Assembly (NCBI GenBank): GCA_030847615.1
Contig: JAUMIR010000001.1
Location: forward strand, 63,253,501-63,317,500
DNA length: 64,000 bases
Direction of reading: 5' to 3'
Origin: Gambelia wislizenii
Lineage: Eukaryota; Chordata; Lepidosauria; Squamata; Crotaphytidae
Numbering within the stretch: position 1 is the first letter of the stretch; each line of letters opens with the position of its first letter. Both the position numbers and the translations under genes were made by a program. Positions 20,354 to 31,496 of the stretch are shown in pieces. The notes under the pieces were generated by a model. That model was not told where the DNA came from and did not search any database. It saw only the letters and a program-made list of their open reading frames with translations.

Positions 20354-21519
20354 CCCATCTGGACATATGGTCATTTTATGCCTCATGGAGAGTGGGCAGA
20401 GAAGTGTCTGCTGCTAGCCAGGTTTAGCCAGATGCTAAAGGATTACATCAAAACTGAGATCTGATAGAGCCCTCCTGATGTCTCATTGCTGCTGTAATTA
20501 TATAACGTCTGGCTACAGGGACATAACCAGACACTTCTCTGTTCCTGCCTTCTCCCCACAAGGTATGAAAAGGCTGTGAGTGGGACGGGCTCTTGGGAGG
20601 GCTCTTGGGAGGGTGGGTGCTATAGAGGGAGGAAGAGAATACCAATCTCCACAGTGCCCCAAATAAGAAATATGTAGCCATAAGGGAAACTTACATACAC
20701 ATATATCACTAACAGGATGTGAGCCTCTCTGTGTGAAGGGAATAGAGGCTAGGTGACAGATGGTCAGCAACCACAAGCAGTGAAAAGTATACTTTCTCCC
20801 CAGAGGAGTTTACATATTGGAGTGGGTAGCCCCCATGGCTGAAAAAAAATATTTAGAATTCAAAAATTTCCCCTTTCCCAAATATACATGAAATGGCCTC
20901 CACATTTGTTACCTATAAATGCAATGGCAGATTCAAGGGGCTATTTTTTTCCCAATTTCAGTGAACACGATCAACTAATTTGGGAGTGAACAGTCTGCCT
21001 GAAAGCATTGTATTTTGGAAATCTGGCCAGGCAAGATTAAAAAATGGATCCATCATAAACACCACACCTCACTTATCAGCCAATCAAGCTTCCAATCCCC
21101 AAAGGAGACAGTTTAGCTCACAATGCATCATAATAATCATCACAGTTGACTTTTCTTACATACTTGATTCACTAGGAAAGAAGTGTGCAAAGCTGTTATT
21201 TTCTGGTGTGCCTGAAGGCCTTTGCATTGTCAGAAATGTTATCCTTTCTTTCTAATGGTGCAAGTCAAACCAAATTGATAGAAGGGCTGGGCACAGGCAG
21301 TAAAGAAAGAAGAGCTCTTTTGAAGAGTGTGAGAGACACAGTTGTATTTTTCCCCTCAGTATGAGTATGCCAGCAGGAGATGAGGTCTCTCTTAATAGTC
21401 AGACAGTTCACAAAGTTGGAAGGGAAACAGAACTGAAGCTTATCTGATGGCCAGGCTGCATTTTCAGGGATTTCAAGAAATAGGAAGACTGTGTAGTATT
21501 GTCAGGAGAGAGAAGCATG
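20354..21519. other. no recognised gene
   Basis: Short open frames on both strands without motifs. No repeat that I can name. Confidence 0.4.
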
Positions 21520-22101
21520 GGGCCAAGCCCACACTATTTTTAAGTATGTGGTCCAGAATGCTGCGGCTAGAATGCTGACTGGGGCCAGTTACAGCAAACA
21601 TATAACTCCATTGTTAAAACAGCTTCACTGGCTACTGGTTTATTTCCAGGCAATATTCCAAGTGCTGGTTATGACCTATAAAGCCCTAAATGGCTTGGGT
21701 CTAGACTATTTGAAAGACCGAATCCCCCGATGCAATCCTGCCAGAAACCTAAGGTCATCAGGAGAAGGCCTTCTCTTGGTCCAACCTCCATCAGAAGCTT
21801 ACTTGGTGAATACTTGTGAGAGAGCCTTCTTAGTGGTTGCTCCCATCCTTTGGAACTCCCTTCCACAGGAGGCTAGGCTGGCCCCTCCCTGATTTCTTTT
21901 TTTCTTTTTGGCAAAGACTTTTCAAGCAGGCCTTTAATGTATAAGCAGCAGGGCTTGTTTTATCTTCCATGTTTTGGATTTTATAGGTTTTAATTTGATT
22001 TTATAATATTTTAATTGTACATATTGTATTTTTAAATCTGTTTTATGGAATCTGCCTTGGGGGAAAGGTGGTATACAAATGAAATGAAATGAAATGAAAT
22101 G
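21520..22101 (+). mobile_element. L2 LINE 3' end
   Basis: The open frame 21,548-21,892 reads VQNAAARMLTGASYSKHITP, LLKQLHWLLVYFQAIFQVLV, then MTYKALNGLGLDYLKDRIPR and CERAFLVVAPILWNSLPQEA. This is the conserved C-terminal region of L2-type reverse-transcriptase proteins. It is followed by a 3' UTR with GGGGGAAAGGTGGTATACAA and a terminal GAAAT repeat (22,077-22,100) that acts as the tail. Truncated upstream. Confidence 0.88.
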
Positions 22102-22286
22102 GATCTTATTGGATTAATTTCTTTCTAACTTTACCTCCAGTGGGCTTAAAGCAGCACACATGGCTCTCCTCCTCTGTACTTTATCTTCTCAATAAACTTG
22201 TAAGGTAGGCTAGGCTGAGAGACTGGCCAAGGTCACTTCAGTGAGTTGCATAGCTGAATGCTGACTTGAACCTGGATTACCCTTTG

Positions 22287-22785
22287 CTTTGATCAGACTT
22301 CACCTGGAATATTGTGACCAGTACTGGGCACCACAGTTCAAGAACATCATTGATAAGACAGAACACATTCAGAGGAGAATGGCAAAATGTCTGGAAACCA
22401 AGACCTATGAAGAACAATTTAAAGAGCTGGGTATAATTAGCATGGAGAAGAGAAGACTGAGAAGTGACGTGATAGTCATTTTTAAGTGCCAGAAGAGATG
22501 CCAGGTATAAGATGAAACAAGCTTGTTTTCTGCTGTTCTAGAAGCTACCACATGAACCAGTGGATTCCCATGACAAGAAAAAAGATTCCACCTAAAATAA
22601 GGAGGAACTTCTTGACTATAGGAGCTGTCCAGTGGTGGAACAGACTGCCTCAGAGGGCAATGGAGACTTGTTCTTTGGGGTTTTTCAAAGGCTGGATAGC
22701 CATCTTTCGGGAGTGTTTTAGTTGCATATTCTTGCTTGGTGGGGATTGGGCTAGATGGCCATTGCAGTCACTTCCAGCTCCATGA
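22287..22785 (+). mobile_element. CR1 LINE 3' region fragment
   Basis: Encodes IRLHLEYCDQYWAPQFKNII and MEKRRLRSDVIVIFKCQKRC from the CR1 ORF2 C-terminus, followed by the 3' UTR to GATTGGGCTAGATGGCCATT. Diverged, with several frame lesions. Confidence 0.88.
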
Positions 22786-23789
22786 TTTTATACCCAAGTC
22801 CCAGACCAGCACTTTATCTGCTACAGGCTTATCTACACAGGCAATTTACCCCATCTTGCCCTCATCTTGGAGCCCTGCAGTCCAGATGATGCAGGGCTTT
22901 TGCCCCATTTTGCCCCTGGGCATTCCTCATGATCCCTAGGTCAAAGATGGGGCTAAGAAGAGGAGAAAGACGGAATAGGGCCGATAAAATAGTTTTTTTA
23001 AAAAATACCCAGGAAAACCACTCCCACTAGGAAAAAATGGACTGGGCCCTGCGTGACCACAGGAGCCCATTCTGGCATGCTGGCCCTCACTGCAGCTGCC
23101 TTCTGCCACTGCTCTTCTGCAGCAGGAAGCAGGCCCACTGCATGTGACCAAGGCTAGTTGTATTCAGGAGGCTTTGGTCACTGTTATGGGCCAGCTGCCT
23201 GCCTTCAGAGAGAGTGAGGGAGACAGCGGTGGTGGCTGCAGTGATGGTCCAGCATGCCTGTCTGGACTTCCTTCTGTTTTGTGGAGGTAACGGGGGGGGG
23301 GGGGGGCAGATCCACAGGCCCATGGAGATGAGCCCTACCGCTCACTGGCTTTTGGGTTCTCATTGGCTGTCTGATATTGTGGAACTACTGTTGCTGCTGT
23401 ATCTTGGATGGTGGGCTGTCAGCTTCTGTCATGACTGCCATCACCTATTAGTACCATCAACTTATGGTAATACTTTCTAAATTGATTGAGGACCATACAT
23501 CCTGAAAACCAAACCACAGAAAGATACCAATGATAATTTCTTTATAATACTTAGGAGGGGAAGGGCCTCTGTCTGGGTTTCCCTACTTCATGGGTTCCAT
23601 TTGGGCTCAAATCATTTTGAGAAAAAGCAATACCTGAAAATTCTGATAATAGAGGAATTAAGCAACAAGATACAGCCTGGTGAAAGTTATGAAGTCCTAA
23701 CTTAGGTGTAGCTTTTAGTTTTCTGCAACTATATGTATTGCTGTTTACTGATATACTTATAATTCTTTGTTGAGAGTTGTGGTTCCCCC
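22786..23789. other. no recognised gene; poly-G run at 23,291-23,306
   Basis: GC-moderate sequence containing a run of about sixteen G. The open frames across it on both strands lack motifs. Confidence 0.4.
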
Positions 23790-23945
23790 AACCCTACTTA
23801 ACTAAACCCAAGATACTAAATTCCTAACCAAAATACAATTCTTAGGCTTCTGTAGAATGGAACCACGGCAGTTAAAGTGCTGTCAGACTATTATAATATG
23901 TAGTGTAGATAAAGTATAAATTAGTCTTAGATTAGACAACCTATC
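23790..23945. mobile_element. fragment of the hAT-like MITE family
   Basis: Contains CTTCTGTAGAATGGAACCAC, GCAGTTAAAGTGCTGTCAGA and ATATGTAGTGTAGAT, matching the right arms of the elements at 4,936-5,150 and 51,625-51,853. The left arm is missing. Confidence 0.5.
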
Positions 23946-24269
23946 ATAAAGAGGCTGACTTCAAATGGAGGATGTATGGGCACTCTCTTACCAGCATTAG
24001 GTATTGGGTAAAGGCTTATACAGTGGATACAATTGTCTGCTTAAATTTCACTGAATTTCTGCCACACAACTTTTCTTTGCTGATCTTTGTGGGAGAAAAA
24101 CAGTGACTGCAAAGCATGGACATTTCCCTCAGTTGTCCTATGGGGCCAAACATTTTGAGATGGACTTTTCTATGAACCCTTCAATATCAGCCTATGGGAT
24201 TTGCCAAGGAGGGGATACACAGTTCTATTTCATCTATGAGCAGTGCCCATGACTTGGGACTTTATTGGA

Positions 24270-25360
24270 TGCAGCAAAAATAATAGGATAATGACATTAG
24301 GATAGTGTGAATGTGTCCCGCTACTGCTTGATGTCATGATTATCCTGTTCCCCAGCCATGAAAAACTCAACACTTTTAATTGATGGGTTAACCCATCAAT
24401 AGATCTTCAATAGCACTGTTTTCGCAGAATTGAAAGCACCCAAAACCACATCCCATTATAATAACGAGACTACAATGTGAATGGGCAGTCTGGGAAAACG
24501 TCTGGGTGAGAACATGAAAACAAAACACAGGGTGCTCATTTTGCTGAGAAGTGTTTAGGTTTGTTTCAGTATTTCTGTATTCATTTACTTTTTAAAATTA
24601 GTTGTTTTTGGATTTTTAAGAACACTTGCATCTTCTTGCGAGACCCGCCAAAATCTCATCTGTGCCAAATCATGGAAGTAAACTCCCATTCATAAAATGC
24701 TAGTGGTCATTGTGCAATGATTCTGTGGCGGGTCTTTCACATGTTTACAGCAACGTGCGAAGGTAAGTGTTATAATGCCATAATATTTCCACTATCCACA
24801 TTTGTGTGATTACACCATTTTTGGACTCTTGTCTGATAAAGTCCTTGGACTAAAAACAGATCAACTGTTAAGGGGCAACTGAAAACATAAGGGGATACAC
24901 AAAGGCCCATCTGCTCATGAGTCTATGTTTGGAAGTCAGATTAGAATTATTTCACTTAGGGGAAGAACATTCAGGAAAATAGGCTGATTGTGAATTCCTG
25001 CTGTATTGCTTTCTGTTTGCACACATGCACACACATTATTTATATCCTGCCATTCTCCTGTGGTTTTACTTTTCTTTAGTTAAGTACATCAAACCTAAAA
25101 GAACAGGCTGAGCAATCAAAAAGATGGGAACAGTGTACCCAGTGCTACTCTTTTGTACTCAGTGCTACTACTTTTTAATAGTTCATGCAACAAGGCCAAA
25201 TTTATCCAACATTTCACAGATGAAAACTGGGACATGTGATCAAGCCTCATCAAGATAACAAAATTAATGAGGAAGAACAGAAAAGATAGGTGAGGCAGCA
25301 GTAGTTTGCTTTTGCCTGAACATACTGGGAAGAGCCAGATTCTGCTCCCTGCTTTCCTCT
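24270..25360 (+). repeat. unnamed ~1-kb repeat, copy 1
   Basis: Collinear with 61,500-62,415. Shared blocks in order: ATTGATGGG...CCATCAATAG, AATATCACTGTTTTC-type, CCCATTATAATAACGAGACTACA versus CCCACTGTAATCACTAGATTACA, GGATGAGAACATGAAAACAA-type, GCCAAAATCT, CCCATTC...AAA(A/G)TGCTAGTGGT, TGTCTGATAAA, AACATTTCACAGATGAAAAC, and GCAGTAGTTTGCTTTTG. No open frame supports a protein. Probably an old interspersed element. Confidence 0.65.
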
Positions 25361-26188
25361 CCCTCCTGCTGAGTTAACTCAGTGCAAACCACTTTTATGC
25401 ATTTTGAACTCCATTTGCAGCAACTGAAGTAAGCTGAGGACAAAGGGGAAAATAGAAGAGAAAAACTGGGACATTTTAAAAGCAGCTGAACAGAGAAGTT
25501 ATGCCATCCTTTGATTCTCTCTGATTGGTCAGTAATATGTCATTTTGCTACCATAATGATATTCTCCGGGGGGGGGGTGGAATCAAAAGAGAAGAGAGGC
25601 ATTCAAAACTTAATCCAATTTCTTGCCCCTGAAGGCTATTTAGATGTGGTAGCACTTTTCAAACTGTAGATGACTGATGGCTCACAAAGGACCTTTTGAT
25701 GATATATGCATTCCTGTTTCCAACAACTAAATCTTTAGTGACACTTCCTACATATGAAAAAGAAGCCTGTAAGCTAGAGATAGAGTTTTCCTCCTGTCCC
25801 TGTAAACTGTCAGATTTTATCTAAGGCACAGTAGTACACTATGGGAACATCACCGCTTGGTGATAAAAGGAAGATCTCTGATACTGAAGGACATAATGCA
25901 GTGAAATCCAAAGCCAAACAAAGTACAGGAAGGACAGCTCCTGAGAAAGCTTTGTGTACTTGCCTAGGTACAATATAAATTTATTGGTATGAGTGTATAG
26001 ATATTTTTTAAATGAATACTTTTCATGGCAAAATGCATCAAATCTGAGCCCTCTGTATTCACTATATCTGCATCTTTTGTAGAACAACAAAAACATAGAG
26101 ACTAAATGTGAGTGTATGGTAAGGACTCTGGAGGATTTTGCTTGGATTTCCTGCTCATAAAGTCAATGGGAGAAATGTAGGATTTAAA

Positions 26189-26219
<31 letters not shown>

Positions 26220-26340
26220 AAGCAAATGTAGGAGAAAGTGAAATTAAAAGATTTGCCAATCCCACTAGAAGGTTTTCATTGTTAGCTCTGTGTTTGAATC
26301 CCTGTGATTTTGTGGTGCATGATTAGAATTTCACAGCTAC
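25361..26340. repeat. unassigned, with (CA)n at 26,187-26,214
   Basis: No gene recognised. A clean CA dinucleotide run lies near the right end and an eight-G run near 25,569. Confidence 0.5.
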
Positions 26341-26344
26341 ACTA

Positions 26345-26431
26345 CATAGATTGTTTTGACAGAGGGGCGGGTTATAAATAAATATTATTATTATTATTAT
26401 TATTATCATCATCATCATCATCATCATCATT
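26345..26431 (+). mobile_element. LINE 3' tail ending in ATT/ATC trinucleotide repeats
   Basis: GGGGCGGGTTATAAATAAAT followed by (ATT)n then (ATC)n is the usual form of an L2/CR1-group 3' tail that has grown into a microsatellite. The body of the element is not visible. Confidence 0.55.
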
Positions 26432-27630
26432 AGAGATACAACATGGTTCTCTTCATCTTGGAGAATGCTGTATGTATTGAATTTGGCCAGTGCAGATGGG
26501 TAAGAATTTAATTCAGTTCATTTTTTATAAGAACTTACCAAAATCTGCAAACCTCTTCAAACATGTGATAGAAAAAAAAAAAAACCTTGAGATTTTGAGG
26601 GGGGGTGAATGTGGAAAAAAGCAAGGCAAACATGTTGGGGAATAGGAGAAATAGGATTAGCACTCTCAAACAGAGTAAGAAAATTGGCAGAAGCTTAATA
26701 ACAACCAGTCCTACCAATACCAATACTCACCCACACATAGGACCTACCCACACATAGGACCACCCAGAGAAAAGAAATAACCTTAGTCTATTTAGTAACG
26801 GTAGTTTTAGTTATAGTGTATCTCAAATGCATGGAGGAAAGTCTAAATGGAGGAAAGAGAAGGGAAGAAGAAAATGGTGGCAGATTAGAGTGATGCAGGA
26901 AAAGAAAGGGTGGGGAAGCAAGAAAACAGGAAGTCACTATAACATAAACTAGCAGTTAGTGAGCATAGACATGGAAAGATTGCTAACACTAATAAACACA
27001 TTGTTTAGGAGTAATGTGTAATGATTATGGCTGAAATTCTCCCACCCTGGAATGAAATTAGCTTTTTCTTTCCAATCTTCCTTGGAAAACTCCCTAAGAA
27101 GACTCTCCCATCATCATTCCACATTGTCTCCAAAGAATTCTCCTAAACTTGGAATAATCCTACTGTCATGATGGAGTGACTGCAATGCCCATCAAGGAGT
27201 CAAACCTACATCTGCAAGAACTGAACTATAATTCCCATTCCAACTTCACACCAACCCAGATGAGCTTCTCCACTGGTGGCATCATCACTGTGTAACTGGG
27301 CTTCCTCCAACTCCTGCTCTCACATTTCCCCAAATTTACTAACTTGTGAGATGAAGAAGGAAAACAGAAACTGAAAAGAATGGCAAAAACTGGAGGAGAT
27401 CATTCATTTCTTATGGTTATGGTCTACAATAAAGGCTTGAATCTCCATTTCCAATGGGAATGCTGAGAATTACACAGATTTATTTCTTCTCAGAAGAAAT
27501 AGGAAGGCTTGCAACAATGAAGCTGGGCTATTATGAGCAAAGCCAACTCTCAGATGGGAAAGAAAATTCTGCCTTTTCTCTGTCAGAAAGAAAATGTTCT
27601 CACTAAGAACTAGAGCACGAGTTTGTTTGT
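26432..27630. other. no recognised gene
   Basis: AT-rich sequence with no motif-bearing open frame and no repeat that I can name. Confidence 0.4.
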
Positions 27631-27639
27631 TTTGTTTTT

Positions 27640-27805
27640 TCCCTTCCCTCCCAAATCCCTTTCCTTTTTTGCCTCATGCTTTTTAGATTGTAAGCCTGAA
27701 AGCATGGACTGCTGTATTGATCTTTATAAGCTGCTGTGGGAGCTGTTTTGACCAAAGATGACTAAAAATGCTTTTTAAAGCAATAATAAATAATTATGAT
27801 TGGGA
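27640..27805 (+). mobile_element. probable LINE 3' end (L2/L3-like)
   Basis: TTTTTAGATTGTAAGCCTGA ... AAGCTGCTGTGGGAGCTGTT ... AATGCTTTTTAAAGCAATAA with a TAATAAATAATT tail resembles LINE 3' UTRs of the L2/L3 group. Confidence 0.5.
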
Positions 27806-28275
27806 TATTTGAACTCAGGAGTTCATATTTGGAATCCCCATTTTGCAAATTTGTCAGCCTCAACCCTGATTTAAAGCACCTGGGTTTTGTACATGAGTAT
27901 TTGATCCCATTCAAAAAGCATGAATAGCCCAAAAAGGGGAGCCGGAGGAGTAAGTATATAATAAAACTACTAGTCACGTCTGGGGAAGAGTCCAAAGACT
28001 GTTTAGTCAGAGTAAGAGTTTTCTTTCACATGTTTAATATGCATTCTGATTGTTACCTTTTATGGTTTCAAAAGCAGAGATTCTACAACCATGATGCACA
28101 ATTTATTCTCTGGCAAGTGAGGTTTCCAGATCCCAATAAAGTATGTATTCATTCTCCTGCACCATGTTTGGGCCCTGCTATCTAAAGATAGGCAAGGACA
28201 TTTGTACATGATAACTGGCAAAATAGCAGGTACTTGATTTCTTTTTTTGAAAAACAAAACACCAAGACACTATTA

Positions 28276-28489
28276 TAGTTGTCCCTCCACATTCATGGAT
28301 TTGGTATTCATGGCTTGAAAATATTCTTAAAAAAATAATAATCCAAAAAGCAAACCTTGATTTTGCCATCTTATATAAGGTACACCATTTTCCTATGCCA
28401 TTGCATATAATGGGACTTGAGTATTCACGGATTTGGGTATTCACGGGGGGTCCTGGAACCAAACCCCAGCGAATGTGAAGGGACAACTG
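28276..28489. mobile_element. Tigger/pogo-type MITE, complete
   Basis: The left end TAGTTGTCCCTCCACATTCA pairs with the reversed right end CAGTTGTCCCTTCACATTCG, with TA flanks at 28,274-28,275 and 28,490-28,491. It is 214 bp. It shares the terminal repeat with 14,656-16,136 and much of its body with 50,046-50,243. Confidence 0.9.
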
Positions 28490-28491
28490 TA

Positions 28492-29513
28492 TATGTCCTG
28501 ATAGCCTCCACCTTTGTGATATCACATAATTGGCAATATTTAATAATTTGGCTTGTGGAAACCTTCCACGAGGGTGCCAGTAAATCTAAAACTTCCTAAG
28601 TACTGAGACTCAGGGAATAAACACACTAGGGAGGGGCTAATCAAGTTCCAAAGAAGGGTCATACCCGGGTTGAGATACATCCTAGGAACATCTGATGGTG
28701 AGTCATCCACTAATCCACGCAAAGATAGCAGAGTCCTCATGGATTGCAAAATGGTTTCTTCCTCCCCATTCCTCACAATGGAAGTTGCCTACTTCTATTC
28801 AATTCCAAATATGCCACCCATTAATGATCATTAACTCTTCCAGAGAATCCTTTGTCTAGCTCTGAGAAACTCCAAGAGACATTGTATTTCACTCTAAATG
28901 CCATCACTTCAGGGGAATTATCAGATATAAATATCCACTAAATCTCTACCAAAGTGTCCAAAGTTCCTTCTCTTACATCCATACTGCAAGTTTGCCATGA
29001 GACCCTCAGAACACATCTCTGAGAATCCTCTGCTGCACAAATCTCTGCTCCTTGGAGAAGTATTGTATCACCCATCATTCCCTCACTCTAATTCCTCTAT
29101 CCAAAGATTTCCTACTTTCTTTGTCAGCCTTGTGTGATTGCTTGAAGCCTGAGTACTTGTATGAATGCTGTTGACAATGGTTTTGTTCTTTCCTGGAAAC
29201 ACACCATGGACCTCAGCCAATGGTTCCTGTACCGGAGCTGGTTCAACCCATGGGCGAGCACTTTGAGTACCACTGGTCTAGCAAATATGTATTTTGGAAT
29301 ACAGATGATTATCATGGCTTACATATTGACAAGTGCTTATGTTAACTTTTTAAAAATGTATTGTTATTAGAATTATATAATACATAATAAAACATACTAA
29401 AGAAAATTATCTACATAATAACAAATTACAAGCCCAGCAATAAAGATTATTCCATTCATCCAACATAAAAGTAGGAAAAGATTAAGAAAGAAGAAGAAAG
29501 AGTAAAGAGGAGT
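28492..29513. other. no recognised gene
   Basis: Unassigned sequence. The last ~170 bp before the provirus are very AT-rich. Confidence 0.4.
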
Positions 29514-30023
29514 TGATGCAGAAATCATGGAACAGCAGACCCACGGATTGGAAAGTGAATTTTATTACACCGGTGGGCCTGACTGGAATATCTTCCAAAG
29601 AGTCAGAACCCCGAGTCACTTTGAAAGCAACTTTTTATAGAGAAATACAGTATGTTGTGAAATACAAACAGGAGCACTTCCCTCCACCCATATTTGGGTG
29701 TCCATATTTGGCACTTCCCTTTCTTGCAATACTGTTTACATTTCAGGAAAGCAGTTTCCCTTGAGTTTTCCTTGAGACAGTGTGTTGATAGTTCAAGGCA
29801 AGATAGCTTAGGAACATTTAGGTACAGTTCGACCGCTATTAGAGAAAGAATTTGTTTACCTCAGCTTATCATATGTTTCTGGAACATAGAGTTGATTAGT
29901 AAGGAACATTGAAAAGACTTTGCAGACTTCTAGAGTCTCATGGGCTATCTAGTCTGACCCCAAATAGTAATTGTAAGCAACAGCATTCAGCAAATATACA
30001 TTAGAATGCAAATGGCTACCACA
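29514..30023 (-). repeat. ERV 3' LTR
   Basis: On the minus strand it begins TGTGGTAGCC and ends TTTCTGCATCA. It carries CTATAAAAAG (29,631-29,640) as a TATA box and AATAAA (29,561-29,566) as polyadenylation signal. Apart from one base (C near 29,833 versus T in the partner) it looks identical to 35,032-35,541. Confidence 0.93.
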
Positions 30024-30035
30024 TTCCCCCCTTTA
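30024..30035 (-). other. ERV polypurine tract
   Basis: The minus strand reads AAAGGGGGGAA immediately before the 3' LTR, where a plus-strand priming site is expected. Confidence 0.8.
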
Positions 30036-30128
30036 AATTAAATGATTAATTTCAAAGACAATTAATACATTTCACACAAGTAAATCCCTATTTAAGCCAT
30101 CAAAGCATATCTAGTATTGATTTGTGTA

Positions 30129-30380
30129 CTATAGCAGGCAGGAAACAAAAGATACATAAGATGAGCATGCATAGCAGAATAACAATGAAACAATGCCAAC
30201 AAGTATAACATAAACCATCCTTTTAACCATCTTAGGTCTATTAAAATTAATCTCCCTGAATGAAAACAATGAAAAATTCACCCCTGAAATAGTTGCCAAT
30301 TGTAACCATATATTTTCTGAAAACCTTTTGTAACAGAGGCCTTCCCTTTTGGTTATAGCATAAGACAATAAAATCAACAT
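30129..30380 (-). pseudogene. possible ERV envelope C-terminal remnant
   Basis: The open frame ends in a hydrophobic stretch (MVYVILVGIVSLLFCYACSS) with a short Cys-containing tail. It lies at the 3' side of the provirus, where the transmembrane subunit would end. Position and hydrophobicity support an Env tail, but no other Env landmark is visible, so this is an inference from position. The next frame upstream (30,394-30,612) is not recognisable. Confidence 0.35.
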
Positions 30381-30929
30381 TACAGCATGCAGGTTAATTT
30401 TGTTTGGGATCTGACCATATGTTGAGCAGCCTGATGGAACTTCTAGTCATCTGGTAAGCTGAAGTTCTGTCTTCTTTCCTCTCCAGTTGCAGGTTTGATT
30501 TACGTTGAATGAGGAGCTTCCGGAGTCCCCATAGTATAATCAAACCTGGGTTCTTCTTGCCTGTCTCTTCATGATCACCTTGAGTTTTTAACAAGTGCAA
30601 TATCCCTGACACATTGAACTAACCTACTGAGTCTGTACACAAACAATTGCTGTGAATATGGGAGGTTTTTTTTTTTTTTTTGCTGCTGCTCTTGCACTCT
30701 GAGAGGATTCTTGAACTACATACAGTTAAAATTTCACTCAAGTTACTGCTTTTTCTGTAACAGATATGGGGGTATAGAACTTTAACTCACACCTCATTCC
30801 CTGTTTGGAAAGTGTGAACTTCTGTGATGGGGATTGGGGCATGTTTTTCTAACACATAACAGCATTGGGCTTGCAATACATTATCTAGCATTTGCATCTC
30901 TTATTGCAAACTAACATTTACTAACTCTT

Positions 30930-31150
30930 GCATGTTCCCCCCTTAACTCAACCAAAATCTGGGGTGGCCTACCATACATCAATTTAAATGGGGATAAGCC
31001 AGTAGTCTTATGTGGGGTATAATGAATCCTAAACAGGGCCAAGGACAGTATTTTCTGTCCACTTTTGCTTGGTTTCCTGGCACAGCTTAGGCAGATGAGT
31101 TTTGATAGTTTAATTCATCCTCTCCACTTGTCTGGAACTCTGAAGATGAT
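30930..31150 (-). pseudogene. ERV integrase C-terminal remnant, frame-broken
   Basis: Minus-strand reading gives THLPKLCQETKQKWTE in one frame and IHYTPHKTTGLSPFKLMYGR in the next, the region at the end of the integrase core in gammaretrovirus-like pol. A frame change and stop codons interrupt it. It lies only ~70 bp from the gag nucleocapsid frame, so nearly all of pol is missing. Confidence 0.7.
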
Positions 31151-31217
31151 ATGCACAACATAAAGTCCACTGGATTTAGGGTGTCCAGTCTGTTATATTC
31201 AATGAACTCTGCTTCTG

Positions 31218-31496
31218 TCATTCTGATGAAAGGAGCCTCTGCAAATATCTCTGCTTGTGTTTTCGTCTGCCAGTTGTCTCCTCCCTCTTCCATTTCAGTC
31301 TCTCTCTTCTTCTTCCATCTGGTCTTTTGTATTCACGCTGCCAATGTCCTTCTTGTCCACACCAGGCACATTGATTCCTTCTCTGCCTCTTCCAGGCTTT
31401 TTCTTTCATCTCCACATCTCCATGTCTTTTTTTACACTGCTCCACCAGTGCTGCTGCAAGAAACTCCAGCTTCTTGTCTATTTTCCAGTCCTTCAC
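31218..31496 (-). pseudogene. ERV gag nucleocapsid remnant with altered zinc knuckle
   Basis: A 92-codon frame carries basic clusters and a single zinc-knuckle motif, CAWCGQEGHWQREY (31,329-31,370). A gammaretrovirus-like nucleocapsid has one CCHC knuckle; here the last cysteine is replaced by tyrosine, a one-base change. A Lys/Arg-rich tail follows. It would bind and package viral RNA, but the altered knuckle and the broken frames around it argue it is non-functional. Upstream minus-strand frames (31,800-32,700) look like capsid and matrix remnants but are too broken to delimit. Confidence 0.75.

Noticed and set aside
29513..29764. Open frame repeated exactly at 34,977-35,282 as a possible duplicated gene
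   Set aside because: Both lie within the two LTRs of the provirus and are on the strand opposite to its genes.
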